Positions 17,404-26,576 of a stretch of DNA of 64,000 nt are shown here, piece by piece. This stretch comes from Arenicella chitinivorans. GTDB taxonomy: Bacteria; Pseudomonadota; Gammaproteobacteria; Arenicellales; Arenicellaceae. The DNA lies in the NCBI RefSeq assembly GCF_014651515.1, contig NZ_BMXA01000001.1:186001-250000 (forward strand), read 5' to 3'. Made by a program: the position numbers and the translations under genes. The notes beneath the pieces are model-generated. The model was not told the origin of the DNA. It did no database searches and was given only the letters and a program-made list of their open reading frames with translations. Positions within the stretch are counted from its first letter, which is position 1. Each line of letters begins with the position of its first letter.

Positions 17404-18687
17404 ATGGGTATTCATACAATTCGATTACCTGACGTTGGTGAAGGTATTGCAGAAGCTGAACTGGTCGAGTGGCATGTGTCTATTGGCGATCAGATTGAGG
17501 AAGACGACGTGGTGGCGGCCGTGATGACCGACAAAGCGGCAGTCGAAGTGCCGAGTGCGGTAGCTGGCAAAGTGGTCTGGCTGGGTGGTGAAATCGGTGA
17601 TTTAATCGCTGTTGGCGCAAAACTGATTCAGTTGGAAGTGGCCGGTGACGGTAATGACAGTCTGGCAGACGTGGTGACGGCAGCCGAGGCCACGGTGGAC
17701 GATGCCGACGAACCAGCGACTTCGCCAACACCGGTTGCCGAAAACGAAGAGGCGAAACAAACCGCGCCGAAACCAGTTGCGTCCAAGCGTCCAATGACAA
17801 CTCGCGTGTCTGGCGCAAAACCACTGGCCGCACCGTCTGTCCGTGCACGCGCGCGCGAAGAAGGGGTGGATCTGCGTTCTGTACCCGGAACTGGGCCAGC
17901 GGGGCGCATCAGTCACCAAGACTTGAGCGACTTTATTGAAAGCGGTGGTGCGACCCCGGTAGCGCCGGGCGCGCACGTGAAAAATAATAGCGTAAAAGAA
18001 GTCAAAGTCATCGGTATGCGACGCAAGATCGCTGAGAAGATGTCGCTTTCCAAATCACGCATTCCGCACATCACGATTGTCGAAGAGATCGACATGACTG
18101 AATTGGAAGAGTTGCGCTTAGCCTTAAACAAAAAACACGCTGGTGCGCGGCCGAAGCTGACGCTGCTGCCATTTTTGATGCGTGCCATTGTGGAAGCGGT
18201 TCGTGAACAGCCGGAATTAAATGCACGGTTTGATGACGACGCAGGCGTGATTCATCAATACGGTGCGGTGAATATTGGGATTGCTACGCAAACGGATAAC
18301 GGTCTAAATGTAACCGTAGTACAGCATGCCGAGGCTGCGAACTTGTGGCAGAACGCGCAACGAGTCTCAGACCTAGCGGATGCAGCGCGGGCCGGGACAA
18401 TCCGATTGGAAGACCTGACTGGCGGTACGATCACCATTACCTCACTCGGTGCGATGGGTGCGATCGCGACGACGCCGATCATCAATCATCCTGAAGTCGC
18501 TATTGTTGGCGTCAATAAAATGCAGATTCGCCCGATGTGGGATGGACAACAATTTCAACCTTGCAAGATGATGAATATCTCTTGCTCCTTCGATCACCGT
18601 GTGATTGATGGTTGGGATGCAGCGGTGTTTGTGCAAAAGCTCAAAACCCTGTTGGAGTCACCTGCAATGTTGTTCGTGGAGAGTTAA
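17404..18687 (+). CDS. bkdB: Branched-chain 2-oxo acid dehydrogenase E2 (lipoamide acyltransferase)
   Basis: A 427-residue acyltransferase core of the complex. One lipoyl domain occupies residues about 1-80 (lipoylated Lys in VMTDKAAVEVPS). An Ala/Pro-rich linker follows, then a peripheral subunit-binding domain (about 135-170, SVRARAREEGVDLRSVPGTG) and the catalytic domain, ending with the active-site motif SFDHRVIDGWDAA. The ATG with GGAGGAG upstream was chosen over in-frame codons inside the E1 beta gene. It begins two bases after the E1 beta stop and abuts the E3 gene. Confidence 0.94.
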   Translation: MGIHTIRLPDVGEGIAEAELVEWHVSIGDQIEEDDVVAAVMTDKAAVEVPSAVAGKVVWLGGEIGDLIAVGAKLIQLEVAGDGNDSLADVVTAAEATVDDADEPATSPTPVAENEEAKQTAPKPVASKRPMTTRVSGAKPLAAPSVRARAREEGVDLRSVPGTGPAGRISHQDLSDFIESGGATPVAPGAHVKNNSVKEVKVIGMRRKIAEKMSLSKSRIPHITIVEEIDMTELEELRLALNKKHAGARPKLTLLPFLMRAIVEAVREQPELNARFDDDAGVIHQYGAVNIGIATQTDNGLNVTVVQHAEAANLWQNAQRVSDLADAARAGTIRLEDLTGGTITITSLGAMGAIATTPIINHPEVAIVGVNKMQIRPMWDGQQFQPCKMMNISCSFDHRVIDGWDAAVFVQKLKTLLESPAMLFVES

Positions 18688-20046
18688 ATGGCTGATATTA
18701 AAACTAAATTACTTGTGATTGGTGCCGGTCCTGGTGGCTATGTGTGCGCGATTCGTGCCGGTCAACTGGGTGTGGACACCGTCATTGTTGATCCGCAGGC
18801 GCATGGTGGCACTTGCCTGAATGTGGGCTGTATACCATCTAAAGCGCTGATTCACGCCGCGGACGAATTTTACCGTATGACACACGCTTCGAGTGGCCCA
18901 CTGGGGATTTCACTTGGTAGACCTGAGATCGATTTGGGTAAAACAGTGGCCTGGAAAGACGGTATTGTTGAGCGTCTTAACAACGGCGTGGCTGGTTTGC
19001 TTAAAAAGGCAAAAGTCCGTTCGATTCGCGGTTCAGCGCACTTTGTCGATGGTAAGACTGTCACAGTAAGCGGAGACGATGAAGAGCATACGATTCGTGC
19101 TGAGAACATTGTCATTGCGACAGGTTCCAGCCCGATTGAGTTACCATTTTTGCCGTTTGGCAAGACTATTTTGTCATCGACTGACGCATTGTCACTGTCT
19201 GAGGTTCCAAAGGCATTGGCGGTGGTTGGTGGTGGTTACATCGGATTGGAAATAGGTTCAGCGTTTGCCAAGCTAGGCAGCCAAGTTACGGTGGTCGAAG
19301 CGGCGGATCGTATTTTACCGCTCTACGACTCTGCTCTGACCAAGCCCGTGGCTAAACACTTGAGCACCTTGGGTGTGTCCGTCATGTTGAACACGAAGGC
19401 CGAGAACTACGCAGATGGGGTTCTGCACACAGACCGTGGTGACGTGTCGGCCGAGAACGTGTTAGTGACCGTCGGCCGCCGTCCCAATTTAGATACGGTT
19501 GGTGTTGATGAATTGATGCTGTCGATGAACGGCCCGTTCATTGATGTAAATGACGCCTGCCAGACGTCGATGCGTGGTATCTACGCGATCGGTGATGTGA
19601 CCGGTGAGCCGATGCTCGCGCATCGAGCGATGGCTCAGGGTGAAATGGTGGCCGAGCGTATTGCCGGGCATAAAGTCAGTTGGGACAAGCGCTGTATTCC
19701 GGCTGTCTGTTTTACCGATCCCGAGATCGTGAGTTGTGGCTTATTGCCACATGAGGTTAAAGACGCAAAAGTTGGCGAATTTCCGTTCGCAGCAAACGGT
19801 CGCGCCATGACCACGGAGCGAGAAGATGGTTTCGTTCGCGTTGTCGCGCGCGCGTCTGATGACGCCGTGGTTGGTATTCAGGCGGTTGGTGTTGGCGTGT
19901 CTGAGCTGTCTGCCGCGTTTTCACTGGCAATTGAAATGGGGGCTACTCTGGCCGACATCGGTGCCACCATTCATGCGCATCCAACACAATCAGAAGGTTT
20001 GCAAGAAGCGGCATTGCGCGCACTTGGCAAAGCTTTGCATATTTAA
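18688..20046 (+). CDS. lpdA: Dihydrolipoyl dehydrogenase (E3)
   Basis: A 452-residue FAD flavoprotein that reoxidises the dihydrolipoyl group of E2 with NAD. It has the FAD motif VIGAGPGGYVCAIRAGQLG, the redox-active disulphide GGTCLNVGCIPSKA, the NAD motif VVGGGYIGLEIGSAFAKLG, a second FAD contact AIGDVTGEPMLAHRA and the C-terminal active-site HAHPTQSEGLQEA (His-Glu dyad). It starts at the base after the E2 stop, so this is the complex-specific E3 (Lpd-Val type) of the bkd operon. Confidence 0.94.
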   Translation: MADIKTKLLVIGAGPGGYVCAIRAGQLGVDTVIVDPQAHGGTCLNVGCIPSKALIHAADEFYRMTHASSGPLGISLGRPEIDLGKTVAWKDGIVERLNNGVAGLLKKAKVRSIRGSAHFVDGKTVTVSGDDEEHTIRAENIVIATGSSPIELPFLPFGKTILSSTDALSLSEVPKALAVVGGGYIGLEIGSAFAKLGSQVTVVEAADRILPLYDSALTKPVAKHLSTLGVSVMLNTKAENYADGVLHTDRGDVSAENVLVTVGRRPNLDTVGVDELMLSMNGPFIDVNDACQTSMRGIYAIGDVTGEPMLAHRAMAQGEMVAERIAGHKVSWDKRCIPAVCFTDPEIVSCGLLPHEVKDAKVGEFPFAANGRAMTTEREDGFVRVVARASDDAVVGIQAVGVGVSELSAAFSLAIEMGATLADIGATIHAHPTQSEGLQEAALRALGKALHI

Positions 20047-20085
20047 CCAGATTCTAGTTTAAGAGATTTTAAGAGGGTTTTAGCA

Positions 20086-21144
20086 ATGAAGGCGAGTGAA
20101 TCTCCATCGTTTGACCACCACGAGCACGTCGCAAAGATAGACGATCCGGTTAGTGGTCTGCGCGCGATTATTGCGGTGCATAACACCAAGTTGGGACCGG
20201 CGGTCGGCGGATGTCGGATGTATCCTTATGCCACTGACGCACAGGCGCTCGAGGATGTGTTGCGTTTGAGTCGCGGTATGACCTACAAGTCCGCCTTGGC
20301 TGGATTACCGATGGGTGGTGGCAAGGCCGTCATTATCGGTGACCCAGCGAAAGACAAATCCACCGCTTTGTTCCATAAAATGGGTGAGTTTATCGATTCG
20401 CTGAACGGCGTGTACGTAACGGCAGAAGACTCCGGTACCTGTGTAGACGATCTGCGCTTAATCGCTGAGCAAACCAACCATGTTTTGGGTGTAAATGCAG
20501 AACAGGAGTTTGGTGGTGATCCGTCGCCATTAACTGCCTATGGGATCTTCTGTGGCATCCGCTCTGCGGTCAACTACAAACTTCACCAAGACAGTCTAAC
20601 CGGGGTCACCGTTGCAGTGCAGGGTGCGGGTGCGGTGGGTCGTTACTTGATCAAGCTGCTGATTGAAGCGGGCGCCGACTGTGTTGTGTGCGATATTAAT
20701 CCGCAAAACTTGGCCAAAGCTGAAGCGTTGGGCGCTAAAGTGGTGTCTGTTGATGAAATTATGCGTGTGCCTGCGGACGTGTTTGCACCGTGCGCTATGG
20801 GGGCAATATTGAATGATGACACCATTCCTCAACTTGTGGCGACCATCGTTGCAGGTGGCGCTAACAATCAGCTGGCGCGCGCTGAACATGGTGCCCAGTT
20901 GCAGGCGCGCGGTATTCTTTACGCACCGGATTTTGTTATAAATGCAGGCGGGATCATCGAAATATATCGTCAGTACAAAGACCTTCCTATGGCGGAGTGC
21001 CGAAGTAGAATCGAGGGTATTGGCGATACCTTGCATAAGATTTTTGAACGCAGCGACGCCGATGGTTTGACAACGGCGGAAGTGGCAGAACAGATTGCAG
21101 AGCAGCGATTCAAGCCCTCCAGCGGTGTAAGCGACGCTGCCTAG
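20086..21144 (+). CDS. ldh: Leucine dehydrogenase (Glu/Leu/Phe/Val dehydrogenase family)
   Basis: A 352-residue NAD-dependent amino acid dehydrogenase that deaminates leucine, valine or isoleucine to the keto acids used by the Bkd complex. The substrate-site motifs are GPAVGGCRMYPY and YKSALAGLPMGGGKAVI (catalytic Lys), and the dinucleotide motif is VAVQGAGAVGRYLI. The length fits the octameric leucine dehydrogenases rather than the longer glutamate dehydrogenases. It lies 39 bp after lpdA with AGAGG upstream of the ATG, as the last gene of the operon. Valine or phenylalanine preference cannot be excluded. Confidence 0.88.
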   Translation: MKASESPSFDHHEHVAKIDDPVSGLRAIIAVHNTKLGPAVGGCRMYPYATDAQALEDVLRLSRGMTYKSALAGLPMGGGKAVIIGDPAKDKSTALFHKMGEFIDSLNGVYVTAEDSGTCVDDLRLIAEQTNHVLGVNAEQEFGGDPSPLTAYGIFCGIRSAVNYKLHQDSLTGVTVAVQGAGAVGRYLIKLLIEAGADCVVCDINPQNLAKAEALGAKVVSVDEIMRVPADVFAPCAMGAILNDDTIPQLVATIVAGGANNQLARAEHGAQLQARGILYAPDFVINAGGIIEIYRQYKDLPMAECRSRIEGIGDTLHKIFERSDADGLTTAEVAEQIAEQRFKPSSGVSDAA

Positions 21145-21164
21145 TACGGTTTTTATGGCCTGGC

Positions 21165-21190
21165 GGCGGTAACCCGCTAGGCTTACCGCC
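21165..21190 (+). terminator. Hairpin after the bkd-ldh operon
   Basis: GGCGGTAA and TTACCGCC form a perfect 8-bp stem with a 10-base loop, about 20 bp beyond the leucine dehydrogenase stop. No T-tract follows, so it may stabilise the transcript end or act with Rho. Confidence 0.45.
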
Positions 21191-21362
21191 TAGGTCGCAA
21201 TGGGGCGGCGCCGAACGCTACACAGACGGTTGTGCCGGCTGCAATGATAAGGATTTTTCAAGCCTCTGTACGACACTGCTCGCATACGCTAACATTGGGC
21301 GTTACCCTGCTAAGTACAGCTTACGCAAAACTCATCAAACCGTTGGGATCCCAGTTGCTCGC

Positions 21363-22793
21363 ATGATTATTGTGCCGGTTGAAAAAAGGATTGATTGGAA
21401 GCGCCCGCCAATAGTGCTGCTCTCGATTGTCGTCCTGAACATCCTTATTTTTGCGTTCTATCAGTCTAGTGATATAGAGCATGTGACCGAGGCGGTCTCC
21501 TTGTACGAGTCCTATGAACTTGAAGAGCTCGAAATTAATGCCTTTCGTTCTTATATGCGCAAGGTTGACCCGAGCTATGAGGTCGACCGCAGTGACATGG
21601 CGTTGGTCTGGCGCATGGCAAGCGACCAACGGTTTGCCCAATTTCTAGACGAACATCAGAAACGCTATATTCCGCTCAAGAAACGATCCAAATGGAAGCG
21701 GATTCGAGCGCAGATTAATGATGAAGTCGCAAAGATCAGCTCTAACGCGTTTGGGCTTGACCCCAATAACATCACGCCGTTAACGCTGATCACGCACTTG
21801 TTTCTGCATGGCGGTATTGATCACCTGTTGGGGAATATGGTGTTCTTATTACTAACCGGGTTCGCCGTGGAAGCAGCCTTGGGCAGTAAGCGATTTCTGG
21901 CGTTTTATCTTATTTCCGGCATCGGGTCTGGGTTGCTGTTTTCCGGCATCGAAACTATGTCAGGCTCGCTAAGCCCCGGATTGATCGGCGCGTCAGGTGC
22001 AATTTCCGGCGTCATGGCGATGTACGTGGTGCTATTCGGAATGCGGAAGATCGAGTTTTTTTACTGGTTGTTTGTGTTCACCGGTTACTTCCGCGCCGCA
22101 GCAATTATTATGTTGCCGGCTTACATAGTCAAAGAGCTTTTTATGCTGCTTTTCAGCGAGGGCTCCAATGTCGCTTATATGGCACACGTTGGTGGATTTC
22201 TAACTGGGGCGGCCTTGGTTTACGTGCAGCGGAAACTGCAGTCGAGTGTGATCGATGATGAGTATCTTGCCGAGCCGGAGACCAACGTCGACCCGCGCTT
22301 ACGTAGTCTACAGTCAATCTACAATCATCTTGGCCAGTGTGAGTTTAAGCAAGCGTACGCTTTACTTAAGCCTTTAAAGCAATCCGACCCCAACAACCCA
22401 GAGTTAAACGAAATCGAGTTTAATATATTCAGCGCGTTAACCGGCCCCAAAATCGGGGACTATCTAATTCAGCGAATCGGCAAAGCCGGCAACAGTAAAC
22501 GGATTCTCATTGCGCAATTGAGGATGTGGCGTCGCATGAAACCCGAAGTGAAAAATACGTTGTCGTTTGAGCAAAAGGCTTATCTATTGGGTAAAGGCTT
22601 GGAGTTAGGTCGACCTGACTTGTCAGAAGCAATCTACGCCGAATTGGAGTCAGAGGCTGGGAGAGAGTTGGAAATCGCCACCCTGGCGCGGCGAATAGCC
22701 ATCCATTTTCAAAAACTTGGCCGTGAAGAGAAAACCCGTCATTACGATAAGCAGGCGCGGGGGTTGATGGCGGCACCGGGGGCACCAGCATGA
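21363..22793 (+). CDS. Rhomboid-family intramembrane serine protease with C-terminal helical repeats
   Basis: A 476-residue membrane protein. The rhomboid core (about residues 130-300) has HLFLHGGIDHLLGNMVFLL (oxyanion-site His/Asn), the nucleophile in GASGAISG (Ser about 211) and the catalytic His in YMAHVGGFLTG (about 275). An unusual loop of about 95 residues, highly charged, separates the first helix from the second. The last 170 residues are soluble and helical, TPR-like by appearance. Rhomboids cut helices of membrane proteins within the bilayer. The stop overlaps the next gene (ATGA), a zinc-finger membrane protein, so substrate or partner is a reasonable guess for that neighbour. Confidence 0.88.
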   Translation: MIIVPVEKRIDWKRPPIVLLSIVVLNILIFAFYQSSDIEHVTEAVSLYESYELEELEINAFRSYMRKVDPSYEVDRSDMALVWRMASDQRFAQFLDEHQKRYIPLKKRSKWKRIRAQINDEVAKISSNAFGLDPNNITPLTLITHLFLHGGIDHLLGNMVFLLLTGFAVEAALGSKRFLAFYLISGIGSGLLFSGIETMSGSLSPGLIGASGAISGVMAMYVVLFGMRKIEFFYWLFVFTGYFRAAAIIMLPAYIVKELFMLLFSEGSNVAYMAHVGGFLTGAALVYVQRKLQSSVIDDEYLAEPETNVDPRLRSLQSIYNHLGQCEFKQAYALLKPLKQSDPNNPELNEIEFNIFSALTGPKIGDYLIQRIGKAGNSKRILIAQLRMWRRMKPEVKNTLSFEQKAYLLGKGLELGRPDLSEAIYAELESEAGRELEIATLARRIAIHFQKLGREEKTRHYDKQARGLMAAPGAPA

Positions 22794-24136
22794 CGCACTG
22801 CACCTATCATCCGTTAAAAACAGCAATTCGCACTTGTGAGAACTGTGACCATAATTATTGTGACGCGTGCTCCGATGAGTCTGCATTGCGGCATAACCCT
22901 TCAGCTGAGTACGCCTGTTTCATCTGTGGATTCAGTCTTTTAAACCTGAAAGCGGAATCTGAGGTCGAGCCTTTTTGGCGACGTTTGGGTGATGTTTATT
23001 TGTACCCTCTGAGCGTGTCCGCGCTCATTGTGCTGTTTGCTACCTCGTTTCTGGCGGCCAGTTTTTCTCAGTTAGGTCTGTTGAGTTTGCTGCCTGAAAT
23101 CGCGATCTCGCTGTATAGCTTTGCCTGTCTCCGGGAAACAGCGCATGGCAATATGCAGGCGCCTGGGGTCGAAGCGTGTTTTCAAGGGTCCATAAAACCC
23201 GTGATCAGCGTGGTGTTCGTAGTGGTGTTTGCGACTTTTACGACCGCTAAAATATTTGCCTCATTTGGCGTTGGTCTGGGTATTTTGGCCACATTCTTCT
23301 ACATGGTAACGCTACCAGCCGCAATCTTAGTGATTGCAATCGAAGGTGATTTTTTTCCCGCGATCAATCCGCAGCGCTTAATGTCGGTGGTGAGCGCCAC
23401 CGGAACTTCCTACTTTGTGATGCTGCTATTTCTCTTCATTATGTTAGGTTCCGTCGGCCTGCTCAGCTCGTTCATTTTTAGTGAACGATTAGCCTCACTC
23501 TCGATCTTTGCGCAATCAATCATCTCAAATTATTACGGCATAGTGACTTTTCACATTCTCGGGTATCTGGTGTATCAAAACCGTTACAAATTGGGGTTTG
23601 AAGGGCAGAACAATATCACTGCGCCGGATATTCGAGATGATGTTGATTGGCTTAATGCGAAGCTCGAAGTGTTGATTAAGTCTGGAGACTATCCGGCTGC
23701 GATTGAGCTTGCCAAGCAGCAGGTGGCCGCATCAAACTCACAGCTATGGCAGTGGGGTCGATGTTTCAAGCTGATGTGTACTGGCAGATCCTTTAAAGAA
23801 CTCGAATCCTTCGCGCCGAAGTATTTCGATAAACTAGCACTAATGCGGCATGATGATGAGTTAGCTGACAGCTACATGATGCTCAAGAAACGTGTTCCTG
23901 CGTATCAGCTTGATGACGCTGAGCGGTGTATGACCGTCGCACGCAGTTTGTTCGACTTGGGGCAGTATCCCTATGTCATTGACATGCTGCAGGACTTTCA
24001 TAAACGTGATGCCGACGATGATCTGATCAATCTATCGTTACAGATGGTGCGCGACAGTTACAAAAAAATGCCGGGTAAGGAAAAGAACGCGCAGTTTTTC
24101 CAAAACATTTACACTATGCGCAACGCTTCCGCTTAG
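22790..24136 (+). CDS. Membrane protein with N-terminal B-box-type zinc finger
   Basis: A 448-residue protein of unknown function. The first 47 residues carry spaced ligands C4-H7, C16-C19, C24-C27 and C43-C46 with His35, the layout of a B-box or similar treble zinc site (CENCDHNYCDACS). Four to six membrane helices follow (about 66-110, 135-185, 205-227 and 243-262). The last 170 residues are soluble and helical, again TPR-like (AIELAKQQVAASN), recalling the tail of the rhomboid upstream. It overlaps that gene by four bases, so the two are surely cotranscribed. No direct relative of known function was recognised. Confidence 0.7.
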   Translation: MTHCTYHPLKTAIRTCENCDHNYCDACSDESALRHNPSAEYACFICGFSLLNLKAESEVEPFWRRLGDVYLYPLSVSALIVLFATSFLAASFSQLGLLSLLPEIAISLYSFACLRETAHGNMQAPGVEACFQGSIKPVISVVFVVVFATFTTAKIFASFGVGLGILATFFYMVTLPAAILVIAIEGDFFPAINPQRLMSVVSATGTSYFVMLLFLFIMLGSVGLLSSFIFSERLASLSIFAQSIISNYYGIVTFHILGYLVYQNRYKLGFEGQNNITAPDIRDDVDWLNAKLEVLIKSGDYPAAIELAKQQVAASNSQLWQWGRCFKLMCTGRSFKELESFAPKYFDKLALMRHDDELADSYMMLKKRVPAYQLDDAERCMTVARSLFDLGQYPYVIDMLQDFHKRDADDDLINLSLQMVRDSYKKMPGKEKNAQFFQNIYTMRNASA

Positions 24137-24210
24137 ACTTGCATCCTTATTTTGCATACGGCTATGATCGAACCACAATTAACCAAACATTCTGCCTGAG
24201 AGGCTCATTT

Positions 24211-26109
24211 ATGCGTCCCCTTTACCTTGTTTTATTCTCAAGTCTGTTGTTTGCCTCTGATGGCAATGCAGAACAGTCCCAGCCCGCAGCCGATACGCAG
24301 GTAAGCGCAACGGCCCAAAGCACTGCCGCCAGTGCGCCTGCGGCGCAAGAAAAGTCCGAAACCGAAAAACTCAATGAGTGGTTTGAAGTTAAATACGAAG
24401 AAGAGCTCATGAAAAGTCCAATCGGCCTGACATTCCAGGGACGTAAAGAGCGTTACGGTGAGTTGGATGATTTGACTGAGAAAGCGCAGATCGAACAAAT
24501 CGACTGGAAAGGGCAGACGGTGGCTGAAATGAAAGCCATGTTTGACTACGACAAACTCACGCCAGACGCGCAGCTCTCTTATGATCTCTGGGAGCACCAG
24601 TACCAAATGGCTGAGGCCAGTAAGCCCTTCATGCGCCGTGGTTACGTGTTTCACCAAATGAATGGGGTACACTCGTTCATCCCGACCTTTATGATTAATT
24701 TCCATAAGGTCGATAGCGAGCAAGATATGGTGGACTATGTGTCGCGCCTGCGTGCAATCGGGCCTGGCATGAATGAATTGATCTCACAGGCTAAAACCGC
24801 GGCGAGCGAAGGGGTTCGTCCGCCGCGTTTCGCGTATGAAATCGTCACCGACGAAGCCAAAGCAATCATTACCGGAAAACCGTTTGATGACAGTGATACA
24901 GCGTCATCGCTTTGGGCTGATGTGAATGCCAAAGTGGCCGCATTAGTAGAGAAGGAGGCCATTACTCAAAAGCGTGCCGATGAGTTAACTGCGCAAGCTA
25001 AGGCCGCATTGTTGGAGAGTTTGGCGCCTGCCTATAAAAACCTGGTGACGTTCCTGACTGAGGATATCAAACAGTCAGATGACGTTGCACAAGGTGTGCA
25101 CGCCTTGCCACAGGGCGATGCGTTCTATGCCTACCGACTGAAGACCATCACTACCACGGATATGACTGCGGATGAAATTCATGAGTTGGGTCTGAAGGAA
25201 GTCGAGCGCATTCGTGCCCAAATGGAAGCGATCAAGGACCAAGATGGCTTCAAAGGTACACTGCAGGAGTACTTTGCACACATTCGAGACAGCAAAGACA
25301 ATTCGCGTTACTACTTCGATAACACCGATGAAGGTCGACAAGGCTATATCGATGCGGCGACAGCAGCAATCGACAACATCAAAAAGGAATTGCCAAACTA
25401 CTTTGGAATTCTGCCGCAGGCTGACCTGGTCGTAAAACGTGTTGAGTCATTCCGTGAGCAAGATGGGGCACCTCAGCATTATTTTCCTGGCACACCAGAC
25501 GGTTCTCGTCCAGGAATCTACTACGCACACTTGTCGGACATGAAAGCCATGCCGAAAAATGAGTTGGAAGTGATCGCCTATCACGAAGGTCTGCCTGGTC
25601 ACCACATGCAGATTTCCATTGCTCAGGAGTTGAAGGATATCCCGACGTTCCGAACCCAAGCCGGCAGCACGGCCTATATCGAAGGCTGGGCACTGTACAG
25701 TGAAGCCTTAGCGAAGGAGATGCCCGACACGTATACTACGCTGAACTCTGAATTCGGTCGCTTGGGGAGTGAGATCTGGCGTGCAATTCGTTTGGTGGTA
25801 GACACTGGAATGCACCATAAAAAGTGGTCTCAACAGCAAGCGATTGATTTCTTTGCGGCCAACTCACCAGCACCGCAGCAGGCAATTGAAGCAGAAATTC
25901 GTCGCTACCTGGTCATTCCTGGGCAGGCCACAGCCTATAAGATTGGCATGATAGACATTCAGCGTTTACGTAAGATTTCTGAGGATGCGCTGGGTGACAA
26001 GTTCGACATTCGTGCGTTCCATGACACGATTTTGGGCGGTGGTGCACTACCGTTAAACCTGCTCGAGCGCAAAGTGAAGCGCTGGATCCAGGAAACCAAA
26101 CAGGCCTAA
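24211..26109 (+). CDS. Exported DUF885-family (peptidase-like) protein
   Basis: A 632-residue protein with a signal peptide (LYLVLFSSLLFASDGNAEQ), an Ala/Gln-rich spacer, and a DUF885 domain to the end. The zinc-type motif is YHEGLPGHHMQISIA (about residue 457), followed by AYIEGWALYSEAL (Glu ligand) and the C-terminal QATAYKIGMIDIQRLR. The family has a thermolysin-like HExxH-related site (HEGLPGHH) and is thought to be metal-dependent carboxypeptidase-like. The ATG was chosen because it starts the signal peptide; upstream in-frame codons extend into the region just after the zinc-finger gene. Confidence 0.85.
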   Translation: MRPLYLVLFSSLLFASDGNAEQSQPAADTQVSATAQSTAASAPAAQEKSETEKLNEWFEVKYEEELMKSPIGLTFQGRKERYGELDDLTEKAQIEQIDWKGQTVAEMKAMFDYDKLTPDAQLSYDLWEHQYQMAEASKPFMRRGYVFHQMNGVHSFIPTFMINFHKVDSEQDMVDYVSRLRAIGPGMNELISQAKTAASEGVRPPRFAYEIVTDEAKAIITGKPFDDSDTASSLWADVNAKVAALVEKEAITQKRADELTAQAKAALLESLAPAYKNLVTFLTEDIKQSDDVAQGVHALPQGDAFYAYRLKTITTTDMTADEIHELGLKEVERIRAQMEAIKDQDGFKGTLQEYFAHIRDSKDNSRYYFDNTDEGRQGYIDAATAAIDNIKKELPNYFGILPQADLVVKRVESFREQDGAPQHYFPGTPDGSRPGIYYAHLSDMKAMPKNELEVIAYHEGLPGHHMQISIAQELKDIPTFRTQAGSTAYIEGWALYSEALAKEMPDTYTTLNSEFGRLGSEIWRAIRLVVDTGMHHKKWSQQQAIDFFAANSPAPQQAIEAEIRRYLVIPGQATAYKIGMIDIQRLRKISEDALGDKFDIRAFHDTILGGGALPLNLLERKVKRWIQETKQA

Positions 26110-26125
26110 GCTAACGCGAATATTC

Positions 26126-26542
26126 GTGGGTATAAATATAAAATGGCGCTCACCGGACGAAATTATCGGTGAGCGCTACATGCGACGCTGGCATCTACGA
26201 CGCAAGTCTGGTCGGCACAATTTGTATCTGCACCGATACGATGGCAGTGACGATGATCGCGCCTTACATGATCATCCGTGGCGCTCAATCGGTGTGGTGT
26301 TGTGGGGGCGCTTGTACGAAGCGACGCCAACCGGCGTCAGACGCCTTTGGCCATTTATTCCGAAATACCGCAGAGCCGAATACGCACATCGTCTAATACT
26401 CGAAGGTCGTGTTGCCTACACCCTGTTTTTTACTTTTCCTAAACAACGTGAGTGGGGTTTCCTTTGCCCAAAAGGTTGGGTTCACTGGCGGGAGTTTACC
26501 GATCAGAGTGGTCAGCAAACGGGCGCTGGTTGCCCTGAATAA
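26126..26542 (+). CDS. Small cupin-like conserved hypothetical protein
   Basis: A 138-residue soluble protein that starts with GTG. The central LYLHRYDGSDDDRALHDHPW contains a His-Asp-His pair typical of a single-domain cupin metal site, and strands follow (RSIGVVLWGRLYEA, RVAYTLFFTFP, GFLCPKGWVHWREF). Similar proteins are known from phages and bacteria without a defined function. It lies 16 bp after the DUF885 gene and converges with fumC. Confidence 0.6.
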   Translation: MGINIKWRSPDEIIGERYMRRWHLRRKSGRHNLYLHRYDGSDDDRALHDHPWRSIGVVLWGRLYEATPTGVRRLWPFIPKYRRAEYAHRLILEGRVAYTLFFTFPKQREWGFLCPKGWVHWREFTDQSGQQTGAGCPE

Positions 26543-26576
26543 TACAGTTGGCAACCAGCACACCGCCTGGCCCACC

